Source of the DNA: Leptospira abararensis
GTDB taxonomy: Bacteria; Spirochaetota; Leptospiria; Leptospirales; Leptospiraceae
Direction: 5' to 3'
DNA: 64,000 nt
Assembly: GCF_016918735.1 (NCBI RefSeq)
Contig: NZ_JAFFPR010000010.1
Location: 1-64,000, forward strand
Position numbers and translations under genes: made by a program. This document shows positions 18,473-27,168 of this stretch, piece by piece (the stretch's first letter is position 1; the number at the start of each line of letters is the position of its first letter). Under the pieces are notes generated by a model, which was not told the origin of the DNA, searched no databases, and saw only the letters and a list, made by a program, of their open reading frames with translations.

Positions 18473-19172
18473 TGTAAGTAACCCCCTTATAAGTTAAGCC
18501 TTTAAGTTTTCCATTAATAGAACCGAATAGAAATATGAATTGATGATGAACAGTTGTTAGTATAGCTGAGACGTAGCGAAAGACTGAATCAACGGCACTG
18601 TCTCGATCTAAGTTCCTATCGATTTCTTCGATATTCGCGAGTAACTGGACATTAAATAGGTTAATAACTTGGCAATATCTCTCTATCACTAGAGGAGGAA
18701 TTCCCTCTGCGAGTAGATCCTTGTTGAGCTCTTCGACTCGATCAGTAAGAATTCTAAAAATCACTTTTTTAAACTGCAGGAAGTTGGTACAAGACTTTGT
18801 TTCCTGAATAATTTTCAATAGCATATCTGAGTGTCCGATCCAGGTCACAGAAGCCATATCCTTAACAACTAAATCACGAAAACTGTTACCAAGTGAAATT
18901 GACTTTAAATCAACTCGTAAGAATTTTTCGATCTTAGAAAAGACTGGATGAATAGTGAAGTCCTTTTCGCTTGAACTGACAAATGAAGTAGAAGTTGTTT
19001 TTTCAATTTTAAGAAACTCTGATTTTCCTAATTTGATATTGCGATTTTGGAGCCAGTTTGTGGCCCGTTTTATTAATCGATAAAATGCAATCAATGCTGC
19101 CCAAATGGTTAAGAAGCAAAGTGCAATGATTGAGATTCTCTCCCAAACTGAAAGGTATTGAACGAATTCCAT
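18465..19172 (-). CDS. single-span membrane protein, first gene of putative lysis cassette
   Basis: 235 aa. One strong membrane helix near the N-terminus (ISIIALCFLTIWAALIAFY) followed by a basic stop-transfer segment and a ~190-residue soluble helical domain. It is the first gene after a late-motif copy at 19226-19239. A TATAAT box lies only 6-11 nt before the ATG, so the message may be nearly leaderless if that box is used. A pinholin- or spanin-like role is possible by position only; no family was recognised. Confidence 0.6.
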   Translation of the reverse strand: MEFVQYLSVWERISIIALCFLTIWAALIAFYRLIKRATNWLQNRNIKLGKSEFLKIEKTTSTSFVSSSEKDFTIHPVFSKIEKFLRVDLKSISLGNSFRDLVVKDMASVTWIGHSDMLLKIIQETKSCTNFLQFKKVIFRILTDRVEELNKDLLAEGIPPLVIERYCQVINLFNVQLLANIEEIDRNLDRDSAVDSVFRYVSAILTTVHHQFIFLFGSINGKLKGLTYKGVTYNE

Positions 19173-19225
19173 TATCTATTATATTTCAAATCGCTTCATT
19201 TGGCAGACACTTTGATTTTTTTGAT

Positions 19226-19239
19226 TGTCCGCTATGTCC
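19226..19239 (-). promoter_or_regulatory. late-operon motif, copy D
   Basis: On the minus strand it reads GGACATAGCGGACA, 12 of 14 matching copy C (GGACATAAGGGACA). It ends 53 nt before the ATG of the first lysis-cassette gene and lies partly inside the end of the preceding gene. Same orientation and similar spacing as three other copies. Confidence 0.6.
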
Positions 19240-19486
19240 TTTCTTTTCTTGCTTCAATTCTTTTCTCAAGTTTTTCATAATAAGCCTTAATCCTTGGCGT
19301 ATGAATATAGGATGGAAGGTTCTCAAGTTTTTTGGGCCGACCACCTTTCCTAAACATCTCTTCGCAATGTTTCATCCATAAGTCTTCTGCAATTGATAGT
19401 TGCAATTCGTACGGCAAGGATTGCTCCGAAAATGAATTTTTGCAATTAGGACAACATATCACAGTTTGTTTCTCTATTCCGTCCAT
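19232..19486 (-). CDS. small zinc-ribbon-like phage protein
   Basis: 84 aa. An N-terminal CCPNCKNSF knuckle is followed by helices and a basic C-terminus ([20 protein letters not shown]). Only one Cys pair is evident. It overlaps the end of the methyltransferase gene by 13 bp. It might bind DNA or RNA; no family was recognised. Confidence 0.55.
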   Translation of the reverse strand: MDGIEKQTVICCPNCKNSFSEQSLPYELQLSIAEDLWMKHCEEMFRKGGRPKKLENLPSYIHTPRIKAYYEKLEKRIEARKERT

Positions 19487-20247
19487 AATGATAACCCCAA
19501 TTTTATTCTTTGATGAGCGAGACGGATCCTAGTTTCTGCATCTTTGAAATAAGATTTATCCTGCTCAATTCCGATAAAGTTTAACCCAAGTTCAGCGCAG
19601 GCTATTCCAGTATTACCCTTACCCATACAATTATCAAGGATCGTGAAGCCTGGTTTTGCATAAGACTTTAGTAAAAATCGTAGAAGCGAATTTGGTTTCT
19701 CTGTTGGGTGTTGGCCCGGACGTGATTCAGAAGGGAAACACAAAACTGAATCTGGAAATCGAGAACCATCATCTAGGTATTGATAGTTCTCGCTTCGCTC
19801 ACCTCTAATGTTAAAAAGAGTGGTTTTGTTGGATCCTACTTGCTTACCTTTTCGTTGATAGCGTGGATCTATTTCATATTTAACTGGATTGTAATATGGT
19901 AAATTTTTATAAAAAACAACAATGTTCTCATGGCTCTTATTTGGCATTTTTCGTGCATTAAGAAATCCTGATGCTTTGGTTTTATACCATATGATTTCAT
20001 AACGAAACTGTTTCGGATTACTATTTATTAAATATGTGGTAAATGGTTGAGATGAGAATAAGAGAATTGGGCTATTCGGTTTTGTAATCCGATGGTACTC
20101 AGACCATAATGATTCCATCGGGATGATTTTATCCCACTTACAATCTGTAGTTCCGTAGGGAAGATCACATAGAATAACATCAATTGAGTTTTTCTCAATT
20201 GTTGGAAGGATTTTAAGACAGTCTCCGTTGTATAGTTTAGAAAGCAT
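19474..20247 (-). CDS. phage DNA methyltransferase (N6-adenine or N4-cytosine type)
   Basis: 257 aa from ATG 20247; the frame continues to an ATG at 20307 but that adds an odd hydrophobic 20-residue start. The catalytic motif is DLPYG (28-32), a variant of DPPY, near the N-terminus, with the SAM-binding motif near the C-terminus ([15 protein letters not shown]), the order of beta-class enzymes. HPTEKP is also typical. No restriction partner is present, so it probably protects phage DNA from host restriction or marks it for packaging. Target sequence unknown. Confidence 0.75.
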   Translation of the reverse strand: MLSKLYNGDCLKILPTIEKNSIDVILCDLPYGTTDCKWDKIIPMESLWSEYHRITKPNSPILLFSSQPFTTYLINSNPKQFRYEIIWYKTKASGFLNARKMPNKSHENIVVFYKNLPYYNPVKYEIDPRYQRKGKQVGSNKTTLFNIRGERSENYQYLDDGSRFPDSVLCFPSESRPGQHPTEKPNSLLRFLLKSYAKPGFTILDNCMGKGNTGIACAELGLNFIGIEQDKSYFKDAETRIRLAHQRIKLGLSLWTE

Positions 20248-20311
20248 AATACTATACAAGAATATAGTTTCGACTAGGTAGAGTGCAATCCCAATAATAC
20301 TTAGCATACGT

Positions 20312-20566
20312 TTACTGTCTCTTTTGTCCTAATTTTTTAAAAGAATTACAATAACCGAACGAATCCACACTTGAAGTCTGAAATTTACCATCAGGATTTG
20401 CCTTCTCACAAATATAAGGATCCGAAACAGTTGAGCGCGAAACGTGTTTGCAAAATTTGCAACATTTAATCTGTCTTAATTTGTATCCGTTTTCCTTAAA
20501 AAACTTTGCTGAAAGTTTTTCTTCTCGTTGGAGAATTTTATATTCTTTATCAACCTCTTCACTCAT
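20312..20566 (-). CDS. small Cys-rich phage protein
   Basis: 84 aa with four or more cysteines arranged like a zinc site (CCKFCKHV ... YICEKAN ... GYCNSF), helical basic N-terminus. ATGA overlap with the ASCH gene upstream. No function is recognised; likely a small metal-binding nucleic acid or protein adaptor. Confidence 0.55.
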   Translation of the reverse strand: MSEEVDKEYKILQREEKLSAKFFKENGYKLRQIKCCKFCKHVSRSTVSDPYICEKANPDGKFQTSSVDSFGYCNSFKKLGQKRQ

Positions 20567-20919
20567 AGTGAAACCTCAAAGAATCCAAGTTGCCCTTTGT
20601 AAGGAACAAATTCAATTTTTCTACTGTTCTTCATCACAAATGCCCATTTACCAAAAAACCATTTAGAAGTAGATTTTTTGATACAATCAACAATCTCCGT
20701 TTTCCCTACCAATCCACCTAACAAGAAATCGGATTCTGTTTTGCCTAGGAATAAACGAAACTCTTTTTGGAGAAAGGCTAATCCATCTTTGTCAAAGGTT
20801 CTTCCTGCATGGATAAAAATTTCACCTCTAACGTTAGTATACCAATCGCGATTTTCTAACGGCTTTAAACCTAAAACAATTGCCTCAGCCCAAGGCTGCC
20901 TAATAGATAAACACTTCAT
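20563..20919 (-). CDS. ASCH-domain protein
   Basis: 118 aa. The start (CLSIRQPWAEAIVLGLKPLENRDW) and the IFIHAGRTF segment match the ASCH (PUA-related) domain, an RNA-binding or small amidohydrolase fold. Phage copies are common and could act on modified nucleosides or RNA. It forms part of the leftward late unit downstream of the portal gene. Confidence 0.7.
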   Translation of the reverse strand: MKCLSIRQPWAEAIVLGLKPLENRDWYTNVRGEIFIHAGRTFDKDGLAFLQKEFRLFLGKTESDFLLGGLVGKTEIVDCIKKSTSKWFFGKWAFVMKNSRKIEFVPYKGQLGFFEVSL

Positions 20920-20920
20920 G

Positions 20921-21163
20921 TTATTTATCTCCTAAGATTAGAACTGAAACAAATAATCCAACTCCACCACCTGCTGCAGAACCAATGGAATACTTGATAC
21001 GATCAAAAATATTACCGAAGGCAATCTTTCTAACATTCCAAGACCAGATGAATGAAATCAAAAATCCGAAAACTAATACCCACATATACTTTTGTTTGCT
21101 GATCATGTAGGTATTCGCACAGACGAATAGAACCTGCAAAAATCCTGTGAGAAATAAATTCAT
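20921..21163 (-). CDS. small phage membrane protein, holin candidate
   Basis: 80 aa with three hydrophobic segments (FLTGFLQVLFVCANTYMI; MWVLVFGFLISFIWSW; SAAGGGVGLFVSVLIL). The size and topology fit a class I holin, but it is two kilobases from the putative endolysin. It overlaps the upstream gene by 4 bp. Function unproven. Confidence 0.55.
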   Translation of the reverse strand: MNLFLTGFLQVLFVCANTYMISKQKYMWVLVFGFLISFIWSWNVRKIAFGNIFDRIKYSIGSAAGGGVGLFVSVLILGDK

Positions 21164-21768
21164 ACAACTACCTTCCTGAAAATACTAACAGCTCTTACTC
21201 TTCGATTGCTTGATATAAACATATAAATAATTCCTTCAAGAAACCAATCTTCGTTTGACCATTGTGGGACTACTTGATCCAACCAGACTACATGGCCACC
21301 AGGGAGTAGGCTTTTCCAACACTCACGAAGAACCTTAGGCCGTGAGATCATGCAATAACCGTAATGATTTGCATCTTCATTGGTATAAGGGCAGTCCGCA
21401 TAAATGATATCAAAACCGTCGGGTTTATAGATTTTTGCGTAAGAGGACAGCTTTTCTGCATCACCAACAATTTCGGATCCGTTTGAAGGGTTTTTATCCA
21501 TTCGAAGGTAATTCCCTTCTGGAGTCTTACCAGAGAACAAGTGTAAGACTTCTTTCTTCTCAGGGAAGAGCGAAGTTGCACGAGGTAGGTATTGTTCGGG
21601 ATAAGCACCCCAATAATCAGATGTGTTTTTGAAATTTTGTCCAAGTCTCCACTCACCGTAAATGCTTCCATTGAAAACATGGAGCGGTGCATATTTAGGA
21701 AAAGCTTCAGAATAAAATCTTACTCTGTCATGTACATTGATTTCATTTGGAATGAAAGTTGTTGTCAT
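21160..21768 (-). CDS. phage class I methyltransferase-like protein
   Basis: 202 aa from ATG 21768, chosen for the AAAGGAGA Shine-Dalgarno and the ATGA overlap with the portal gene. The Rossmann-like signature is EVLHLFSGKTP with a second acidic strand (IVGDAEKL) and a motif IV-like DIIYADCPYT. The target (DNA, protein or small molecule) is not clear. With the gene at 19474 it makes a second methyltransferase in the same unit. Confidence 0.6.
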   Translation of the reverse strand: MTTTFIPNEINVHDRVRFYSEAFPKYAPLHVFNGSIYGEWRLGQNFKNTSDYWGAYPEQYLPRATSLFPEKKEVLHLFSGKTPEGNYLRMDKNPSNGSEIVGDAEKLSSYAKIYKPDGFDIIYADCPYTNEDANHYGYCMISRPKVLRECWKSLLPGGHVVWLDQVVPQWSNEDWFLEGIIYMFISSNRRVRAVSIFRKVVV

Positions 21769-24062
21769 GAACGTCTCCTTTCGAAATAAGCGACGGTCGT
21801 GGTTCGGCACCTTAGGTGAAAAGGTGAAACTTTGTTTTTCAACTTATTCATGATCTCATCGCCAGAAAGATCCTTAAATCCTTCTGCTTCCTTTTCAGAA
21901 GGGTTCTGTCTTTCTTTCCAAAAGCCGTCGCGAGTTGGATCATCTTCAGTAAATTCATCGATATATGTAATCAACGTTTTCACTTCTACGGTTTTTCCGT
22001 TTAGTGATTCACAAAGTGAAGAAGTTCGCTCATCCATCACCGCTACATACTCAATTCGCGCAATTCCCGTTTGGTGGTATCGTTTAATCCGAGAGAATGT
22101 TCTCGCCCTGTAGATCTGTCCACGGACTATGTTGTCCAGTTTGTTGCGAAGGGCTTCTCTTTCATCTTTCGAAGATGTTTGTGTTCTTCCTAATAATTTG
22201 TCTTGGAGATTTTTTATTACGGAATCGACAGAGCCAGTTTCTAATCCTGCTTCTACTGCAGAGCGGATATCGTTGATATCATTTTCTTTCTTAAATTGTT
22301 TTCCGACATCAAACTTATAAGCATTATTGAAAAAATCTAGAACATGCTTATTTGCATTTACCTTTGGAGCTTTAATGTCCTTCCCATCATTTCCTTTATG
22401 AAATTCCTGGCCAGCATCCCATGCATCAGAGATTGCCTTTCTCCATTCACGTTCCAATTCGTCCGGCAGATCTCCAAGTTCCTGTTCGATCAGATCAAGG
22501 ATCTTTTCTACCGCATCCTCTTTAGTTATATCCGTTTTACGGATCCTTTTGAGAACTCCGGTTACTTTATCTTCATACGTTGAATAGAAATTCTCAGCGA
22601 AAGAATCTTCAATTGCCTGGTAGATTTTTTTTTCTTCACTGGACCAAGCACCGAGCTCCACAAATTGATTTAGGTCTCCGCATGTACAATTGGATGTATG
22701 TTCTTCTAGATAAATCATCGATTCTTTACCGGACTTTTTTTTTTCAGAGAAAGAGAGCCCATTGGCAGACTGTTTTTCTAATTTGGATGGTTCTTCCCAT
22801 TTGTCAAAACCGAGGAGTTTTGCTCCCACATCTGGAGCAATCAATCCATCTGCAACCTGTGCTCTAATAAGATCATAGTGGATCTTCGTTGCTTCGTTTG
22901 AAATCTTTGTTGATTCTGCTTCTCCTTTCGGATCTAAAGTGATAGATTTACCCCATTTCGCAGAGACGGATCGAAATGAATAACCTTTTGCTGTTAGGTG
23001 AAATCGGATAGCTTGTTCTAAAAAAAGCTTTGTAGGGTAGGCAATATTTTTCAACTTCAACAGGAACAGCTTGCCTGAGATTTTTGCATATGACTCAGTA
23101 ACCGAATAGGATCTGCCCAAGAGAAACAAATCAGTATCTATCCCAGAAGAAACCTTTTCTTCTATCCCTCTTGTTATAGAATCATAACCGCCGGTGCGAG
23201 CTCCATCAGTTAGGGCATAATGTTCAGTCTTGACTCCGTCGTATGTTGCCATGAAACCAGATGAGGAATTCTTTTCAAAAGCAGCACGAGCCTTTGCTAA
23301 ATGTTCACTTAATTGCTGTTCGTAAGCAGCAGCATCTGTTCCAGGTAACTGTCGAGGCTTCGGAAAACTCGCAACAATGAATCCAAGTAACCCCCACTTA
23401 TCCAAAAGTTTTTCCATATTGGATTGGGCTTTGAATTGGCTGCCTACGTGAGGAACGGCAGAGAAAAACGGAGGAATCCCATAAGGGGAATCTTCATCAG
23501 TTTCAATAGCATGATACATGTATTGTATTTCGTTTAGTTTTTTGTAACCGAGCTTGGTCTGTTCGTAGGGTAAGAACTTCACAGTCCCCGTTTCCAATGA
23601 GACGTCTCTTTTAAAAATTATTTTTGATACAGGTACTGTGCGTATTGATTCAACTGAATCAATATTTACTGAAGGTATCCACTCTGCAGAAATTGCACCA
23701 CAAACAATTGTTTGCCGAAGAAGACGGTTTGTTATGCCAGGTTGGCTATCGAAGAATAAATTTATTTCAGCGAGCATCGCTGACTTATTCCGTTCGTCCG
23801 CATCGATTTCCCATTCTAAGCCGGTATTTCCTAGAGTGAGTGCACGTTTAACTGCTTGTGATAACTCCGGGGAGATACGTGCTAATTTTTTAATCAACCT
23901 CACATCGTCAGATGGGTTGTCCTCCGTCACTGCTTCAGCTAGAAACGCTTCTATCTCGGCCTTATTTTCTTTTAGTTTCTTTCTATCGTTTGCCCATGCA
24001 AAAGGGAGAAACACCCCGTTGTCAAAAAATCTATTTCTTATTCTATTCCAAAAACTCATCAA
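21765..24062 (-). CDS. portal protein fused to MuF-like head morphogenesis domain
   Basis: 765 aa. The first ~450 residues resemble the Mu gp29 portal family (DUF935): GNTGLEWEIDADERN, YGIPPFFSAVPHVGSQ, LGRSYSVTESYAKIS. The C-terminal ~250 residues resemble the MuF/SPP1 gp7 head morphogenesis domain, ending with AVMDERTSSLCESLNGK and HLRCRTTTVAYF. In Mu these are two genes (gp29 and gp30); here one open frame joins them with no internal stop. The product would form the dodecameric gate of the capsid and carry a minor head protein with it. Confidence 0.78.
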   Translation of the reverse strand: MMSFWNRIRNRFFDNGVFLPFAWANDRKKLKENKAEIEAFLAEAVTEDNPSDDVRLIKKLARISPELSQAVKRALTLGNTGLEWEIDADERNKSAMLAEINLFFDSQPGITNRLLRQTIVCGAISAEWIPSVNIDSVESIRTVPVSKIIFKRDVSLETGTVKFLPYEQTKLGYKKLNEIQYMYHAIETDEDSPYGIPPFFSAVPHVGSQFKAQSNMEKLLDKWGLLGFIVASFPKPRQLPGTDAAAYEQQLSEHLAKARAAFEKNSSSGFMATYDGVKTEHYALTDGARTGGYDSITRGIEEKVSSGIDTDLFLLGRSYSVTESYAKISGKLFLLKLKNIAYPTKLFLEQAIRFHLTAKGYSFRSVSAKWGKSITLDPKGEAESTKISNEATKIHYDLIRAQVADGLIAPDVGAKLLGFDKWEEPSKLEKQSANGLSFSEKKKSGKESMIYLEEHTSNCTCGDLNQFVELGAWSSEEKKIYQAIEDSFAENFYSTYEDKVTGVLKRIRKTDITKEDAVEKILDLIEQELGDLPDELEREWRKAISDAWDAGQEFHKGNDGKDIKAPKVNANKHVLDFFNNAYKFDVGKQFKKENDINDIRSAVEAGLETGSVDSVIKNLQDKLLGRTQTSSKDEREALRNKLDNIVRGQIYRARTFSRIKRYHQTGIARIEYVAVMDERTSSLCESLNGKTVEVKTLITYIDEFTEDDPTRDGFWKERQNPSEKEAEGFKDLSGDEIMNKLKNKVSPFHLRCRTTTVAYFERRRS

Positions 24063-25780
24063 CCGATTCCTCCGCCATAACTCCCACCACTTTCCGATTG
24101 TGTCTCAAATGCCAAACGTAATGAATTCAATGCCATTCCAAAGTGATTCGGAACCTTTTTCTTGAATCCCCATAGTGCTTTTCCATTTTCGTCCTCACCG
24201 CGCTCACGAATTAACATTGTTAGGTGAAACTTAAATTCCTCGTAAAGAGCTAGATCGGCAGGAGGTAACCGCTTTGGATCTGGGAAGAGAAATAGACCGG
24301 CTTTAATTGCATCAACAGTTTCCTGTAGCGAGACATCACGGTTAACTTGTATGACCCCAACTGATTCTGAACCAGGAAGGATTTCTTCTCTTTCTGAAAA
24401 CTTTTTAGAAAAAAATTGAATTCTAATGTTGTCCGGGAACTTCAATGCTGTCTTCATCGAGAAGTTCCTATTTGGCATCGCGTCTATTACTCCAGAATAT
24501 ACGTTGAAACGTTGAATGGAGTTATAGTAATCGATCTCATTTATTACGTGGCCCTTATAAAGGCCAATAATCTTGATACGTCCATCAGTTGTCGGCTCAC
24601 CAAATACTCCATGAATAGTATCACCTTGGTCCAAGCCATGAAACGTGAAATATTGGCAGCCATCCTGCAGCACAAAATCAGATTGCCAGCGTTCGATATC
24701 TTCTTTTTGAAGAGGCTGCTCTTCATCGGATGAGTATGGCCAACCGATCACCGAAATGCAAAAAGCTTTTCTTTTTGCAGAAGTATTTGCATTTAACTGA
24801 CGTTTATACAATTGGGAAGGGTCGTTCGGTGTCCACAATTGAGAAAGCTGAAATCCGTGATGATCATGCTTTTGGATTTTATTTACGTACTCACCTTTTT
24901 GGTTGTCTATTGGTTTTCCACAGCCTGCACACGCATAAAATACTGATCCCGGTACCGGCTGGATTTTTGAATCCTTATCTTTAAATCCCCAAATCGAATC
25001 GTGATCAGACAACCAACGTTCGATTAAGTTATTCCATTCCCCACACCCACACCGAATCAGCCAGAATCCCTGAGTCGAGTTTGAAAATTCAGCATGAATG
25101 CCAACATTAGGCAAACTTGGCTGTGAACCTAACATCATCCAGCCGAGTTTTGATGCGAGTAGTCTGTCGGGCACGAATTCGATATTTTCTTCATCGTGTT
25201 CATCGACTTCATCTAATCCAACAGCATCTAAGTCGATCGTTTTGACTCCACGCTTTGTCCATGTTCCACGCAGAGCTAAAGTAAAATCCCCAAGCTTTTT
25301 AGTACGATTGTTATCGGTTTGATTTTCTTTTAAATACTGATGGAGAACTTTACAATTTTGTAAAAAAGGAACCACTCGATCATCATGAAAGTCTTTCATC
25401 GATGTATCGTCTGGGAAATATAATCCGGCTTTAAGACTTGTTCCTGCACCTTTCCATGTTAGTCGACCTAACATCCAAGTGCTAAAAATAACCTGTGCTG
25501 CTTTTAGAAAAACAAGATAAGGATGGTTTTGAGAAACTCTAGTAATCCATTTCCAGAAAGCATACCCTTCAAATGAAAATGGAACCAGCTGGCCAAAAGG
25601 CCCTTTTACAAGAATATTTTGGCAAAGGAATTCCTCAAGAGTTGTACCAGCAACACCAGAAAGGCTGGTAGTTTGAGTAACAATACTATCGATCTCATCG
25701 AAAAACCTTTCCGTCGCTGATGCAGTTTGTTTCTTTTTTCTATCAGCCTTCACGTTCCGAGGTCTCCTCAATGAAGGCAA
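24059..25780 (-). CDS. terminase large subunit (Mu gp28/GpA-like)
   Basis: 573 aa. The ATPase part includes the PYLVFLKAAQVIFST region (adenine/Walker A area, degenerate), a Walker B-like IDLDAVGLDEVDE, and a zinc ribbon (IRCGCGEWN ... YACAGCGKP). The C-terminal half should hold the RNase H-fold nuclease (FHGLDQGDTIHGVFG; INEIDYYNSI; SGVIDAMPN). It pumps phage DNA into the capsid. 4-bp overlap with the portal gene. Confidence 0.78.
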   Translation of the reverse strand: MPSLRRPRNVKADRKKKQTASATERFFDEIDSIVTQTTSLSGVAGTTLEEFLCQNILVKGPFGQLVPFSFEGYAFWKWITRVSQNHPYLVFLKAAQVIFSTWMLGRLTWKGAGTSLKAGLYFPDDTSMKDFHDDRVVPFLQNCKVLHQYLKENQTDNNRTKKLGDFTLALRGTWTKRGVKTIDLDAVGLDEVDEHDEENIEFVPDRLLASKLGWMMLGSQPSLPNVGIHAEFSNSTQGFWLIRCGCGEWNNLIERWLSDHDSIWGFKDKDSKIQPVPGSVFYACAGCGKPIDNQKGEYVNKIQKHDHHGFQLSQLWTPNDPSQLYKRQLNANTSAKRKAFCISVIGWPYSSDEEQPLQKEDIERWQSDFVLQDGCQYFTFHGLDQGDTIHGVFGEPTTDGRIKIIGLYKGHVINEIDYYNSIQRFNVYSGVIDAMPNRNFSMKTALKFPDNIRIQFFSKKFSEREEILPGSESVGVIQVNRDVSLQETVDAIKAGLFLFPDPKRLPPADLALYEEFKFHLTMLIRERGEDENGKALWGFKKKVPNHFGMALNSLRLAFETQSESGGSYGGGIG

Positions 25781-26333
25781 TATCCAAATTTTTTGAGATT
25801 GTAATTTCGAGTTTTAAGTTTTGAAAAAATTGTCTGAAGACATCTGGATTTGAATCCAAGAATTTTGACAGTTTAGCTGTCTTACGAATTGCTCGATTGA
25901 TTCCCTTGGCGATTTCCTCTGGTTCAAGACGCTCTCGTTCTTTTTCAAGCATCTTTTCCATATCATTCATTAAACCGCGAAAGGTATTCCAGGCTCCTTC
26001 GCCAGATTTAAAGGAAACTTTGAGATCGCCATTTTCATCAAATACTTGTTTTTTGAGAGATCGAAAAGCTTTTACCGTATCGATTTTGATGGATGTCAAA
26101 CTAATCTCTGCATCTTTCAGTGCAGTGTTTCTCGCATGACTTTCAATTAATAGTCGGTCTTCTTGAGGAGATGTTCCTGTTGCATCATCTCGCTTTTCGA
26201 GCCAAGTTCGAATTGTGTTTGAAGTGATTTTGGGATGTTCTGCTTTGAGAATGGCAGCAATTTGTTCTGCGTTATCACCATTGATAACGTGCATGTTAAT
26301 TGCACGTCTTTGAGTAGCTTTAGAATACGACAC
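25743..26333 (-). CDS. terminase small subunit-like protein (Mu gp27 position)
   Basis: 196 aa from GTG 26333 (MSYSKATQRRAINMH...); the frame is open further up to 26453, but that would run through the late motif and gives a non-matching N-terminus. Residues ~5-45 form a helix-turn-helix (AEQIAAILKAEHPKITSNTIRTWLEKRD), as in terminase small subunits that bind pac or end sequences; the rest is helical. It is the first gene of the leftward late unit and overlaps the large subunit by 38 bp. Confidence 0.62.
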   Translation of the reverse strand: MSYSKATQRRAINMHVINGDNAEQIAAILKAEHPKITSNTIRTWLEKRDDATGTSPQEDRLLIESHARNTALKDAEISLTSIKIDTVKAFRSLKKQVFDENGDLKVSFKSGEGAWNTFRGLMNDMEKMLEKERERLEPEEIAKGINRAIRKTAKLSKFLDSNPDVFRQFFQNLKLEITISKNLDIAFIEETSEREG

Positions 26334-26384
26334 AAGAGACGTATTACAGATTGCGACAAGTATCCAACAAATTATCGTTATACT

Positions 26385-26398
26385 TGTCCCTTGTGTCT
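26385..26398 (-). promoter_or_regulatory. late-operon motif, copy A
   Basis: On the minus strand AGACACAAGGGACA, 12 of 14 matching copy C. It ends 51 nt before the GTG of the terminase small subunit gene and just past the stop of the Gam-like gene, exactly where a late promoter separating early from late leftward genes is needed. A TATAAC box follows 2 nt later (26382-26377), and an inverted repeat ACAAGTAT...ATACTTGT lies downstream. Confidence 0.6.
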
Positions 26399-26406
26399 TT
26401 TCTTTT

Positions 26407-27009
26407 TTAAGCTGCAGAGGATTTTTCTCCTGCGCTAACATCATGTTCCGCATCGACTTCAGCTGGAATGATGTATAGCCTTTCTGATTCTTCAGACAAC
26501 TCGATACCGATTGAATTTTTGGAGCCTAATGGATCGGCAAGGATTGCATCCTTGTTTAATTCCAATTTGACTCGGAGAAAGTTTTTGGAAAGCGCAGAGA
26601 CTAGCTCAGCGAATTTTGTATACAATCCTCCTTTCTTAACAATCGATTCCAAAAATTCAGACGTCGCTCTTGTCTTGATTGATGGTGGAACACGACGAAT
26701 TTTCAGACTACCGGATACAAGTTTCGCAGTTTTTCTTGCAGGAAAATTTGGAAAAAGTTCATCCCGATGCTCTCCCACATAAAACTTCACTCCTGAAGCA
26801 ATGTGTGCGATTTTTTGATCGTAAGGAACAAGTTCTTCCTTCAATTCTTCTCTAATTGCTGCGATTTTGTTATCCGCTGAAGAAATTAAATCCTTTCGAG
26901 AGCGAGATACTCTGCCGAGCAGTTCGATACCTTTTTCAAGTTCTTCTTGATCCGCATAGTGATTGTCCGGCATCAATGAAAGAAGATTTTGACGACGTTT
27001 ACTGAGCAT
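26407..27009 (-). CDS. gam: Mu Gam-like DNA-end-binding protein
   Basis: 200 aa from ATG 27009 (AAGGAG at proper distance). The pattern fits the Gam family of phage Mu: a helical N-terminal half (ELEKGIELLGRVSRSRKDLISSADNKIAAIREEL) that would form the coiled coil, then GVKFYVGEHRDELF and a strand region TAKLVSGSLKIRRVPPSIK. Gam binds double-strand DNA ends as a dimer and shields them from nucleases. It is the last gene of the early operon. Confidence 0.75.
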   Translation of the reverse strand: MLSKRRQNLLSLMPDNHYADQEELEKGIELLGRVSRSRKDLISSADNKIAAIREELKEELVPYDQKIAHIASGVKFYVGEHRDELFPNFPARKTAKLVSGSLKIRRVPPSIKTRATSEFLESIVKKGGLYTKFAELVSALSKNFLRVKLELNKDAILADPLGSKNSIGIELSEESERLYIIPAEVDAEHDVSAGEKSSAA

Positions 27010-27139
27010 TAGAAGCTCCTTGACTTGCGTCGACAACGACCCCCTTAGAGGTTGATTTTACCATTTGTGCAGGAGGAACGGACTTCCGTTTTTTCTTCGC
27101 TGCGCTTTGTTTCTTTGCCTGTTTTTTCTTAGCTGGCAT
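26999..27139 (-). CDS. 46-residue Lys-rich basic protein
   Basis: A short ORF starting ATG 27139 with GGAG 9 nt upstream. The N-terminal half is almost all Lys, Ala and Gln (MPAKKKQAKKQSAAKKKRKS), like histone H1 or HU tails; the rest is neutral. It overlaps the start of gam. It probably binds DNA non-specifically. The codon pattern and Shine-Dalgarno make it likely real despite its size. Confidence 0.55.
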   Translation of the reverse strand: MPAKKKQAKKQSAAKKKRKSVPPAQMVKSTSKGVVVDASQGASNAQ

Positions 27140-27168
27140 ATTGATTGTCTCCTTATACTAAAATATGA

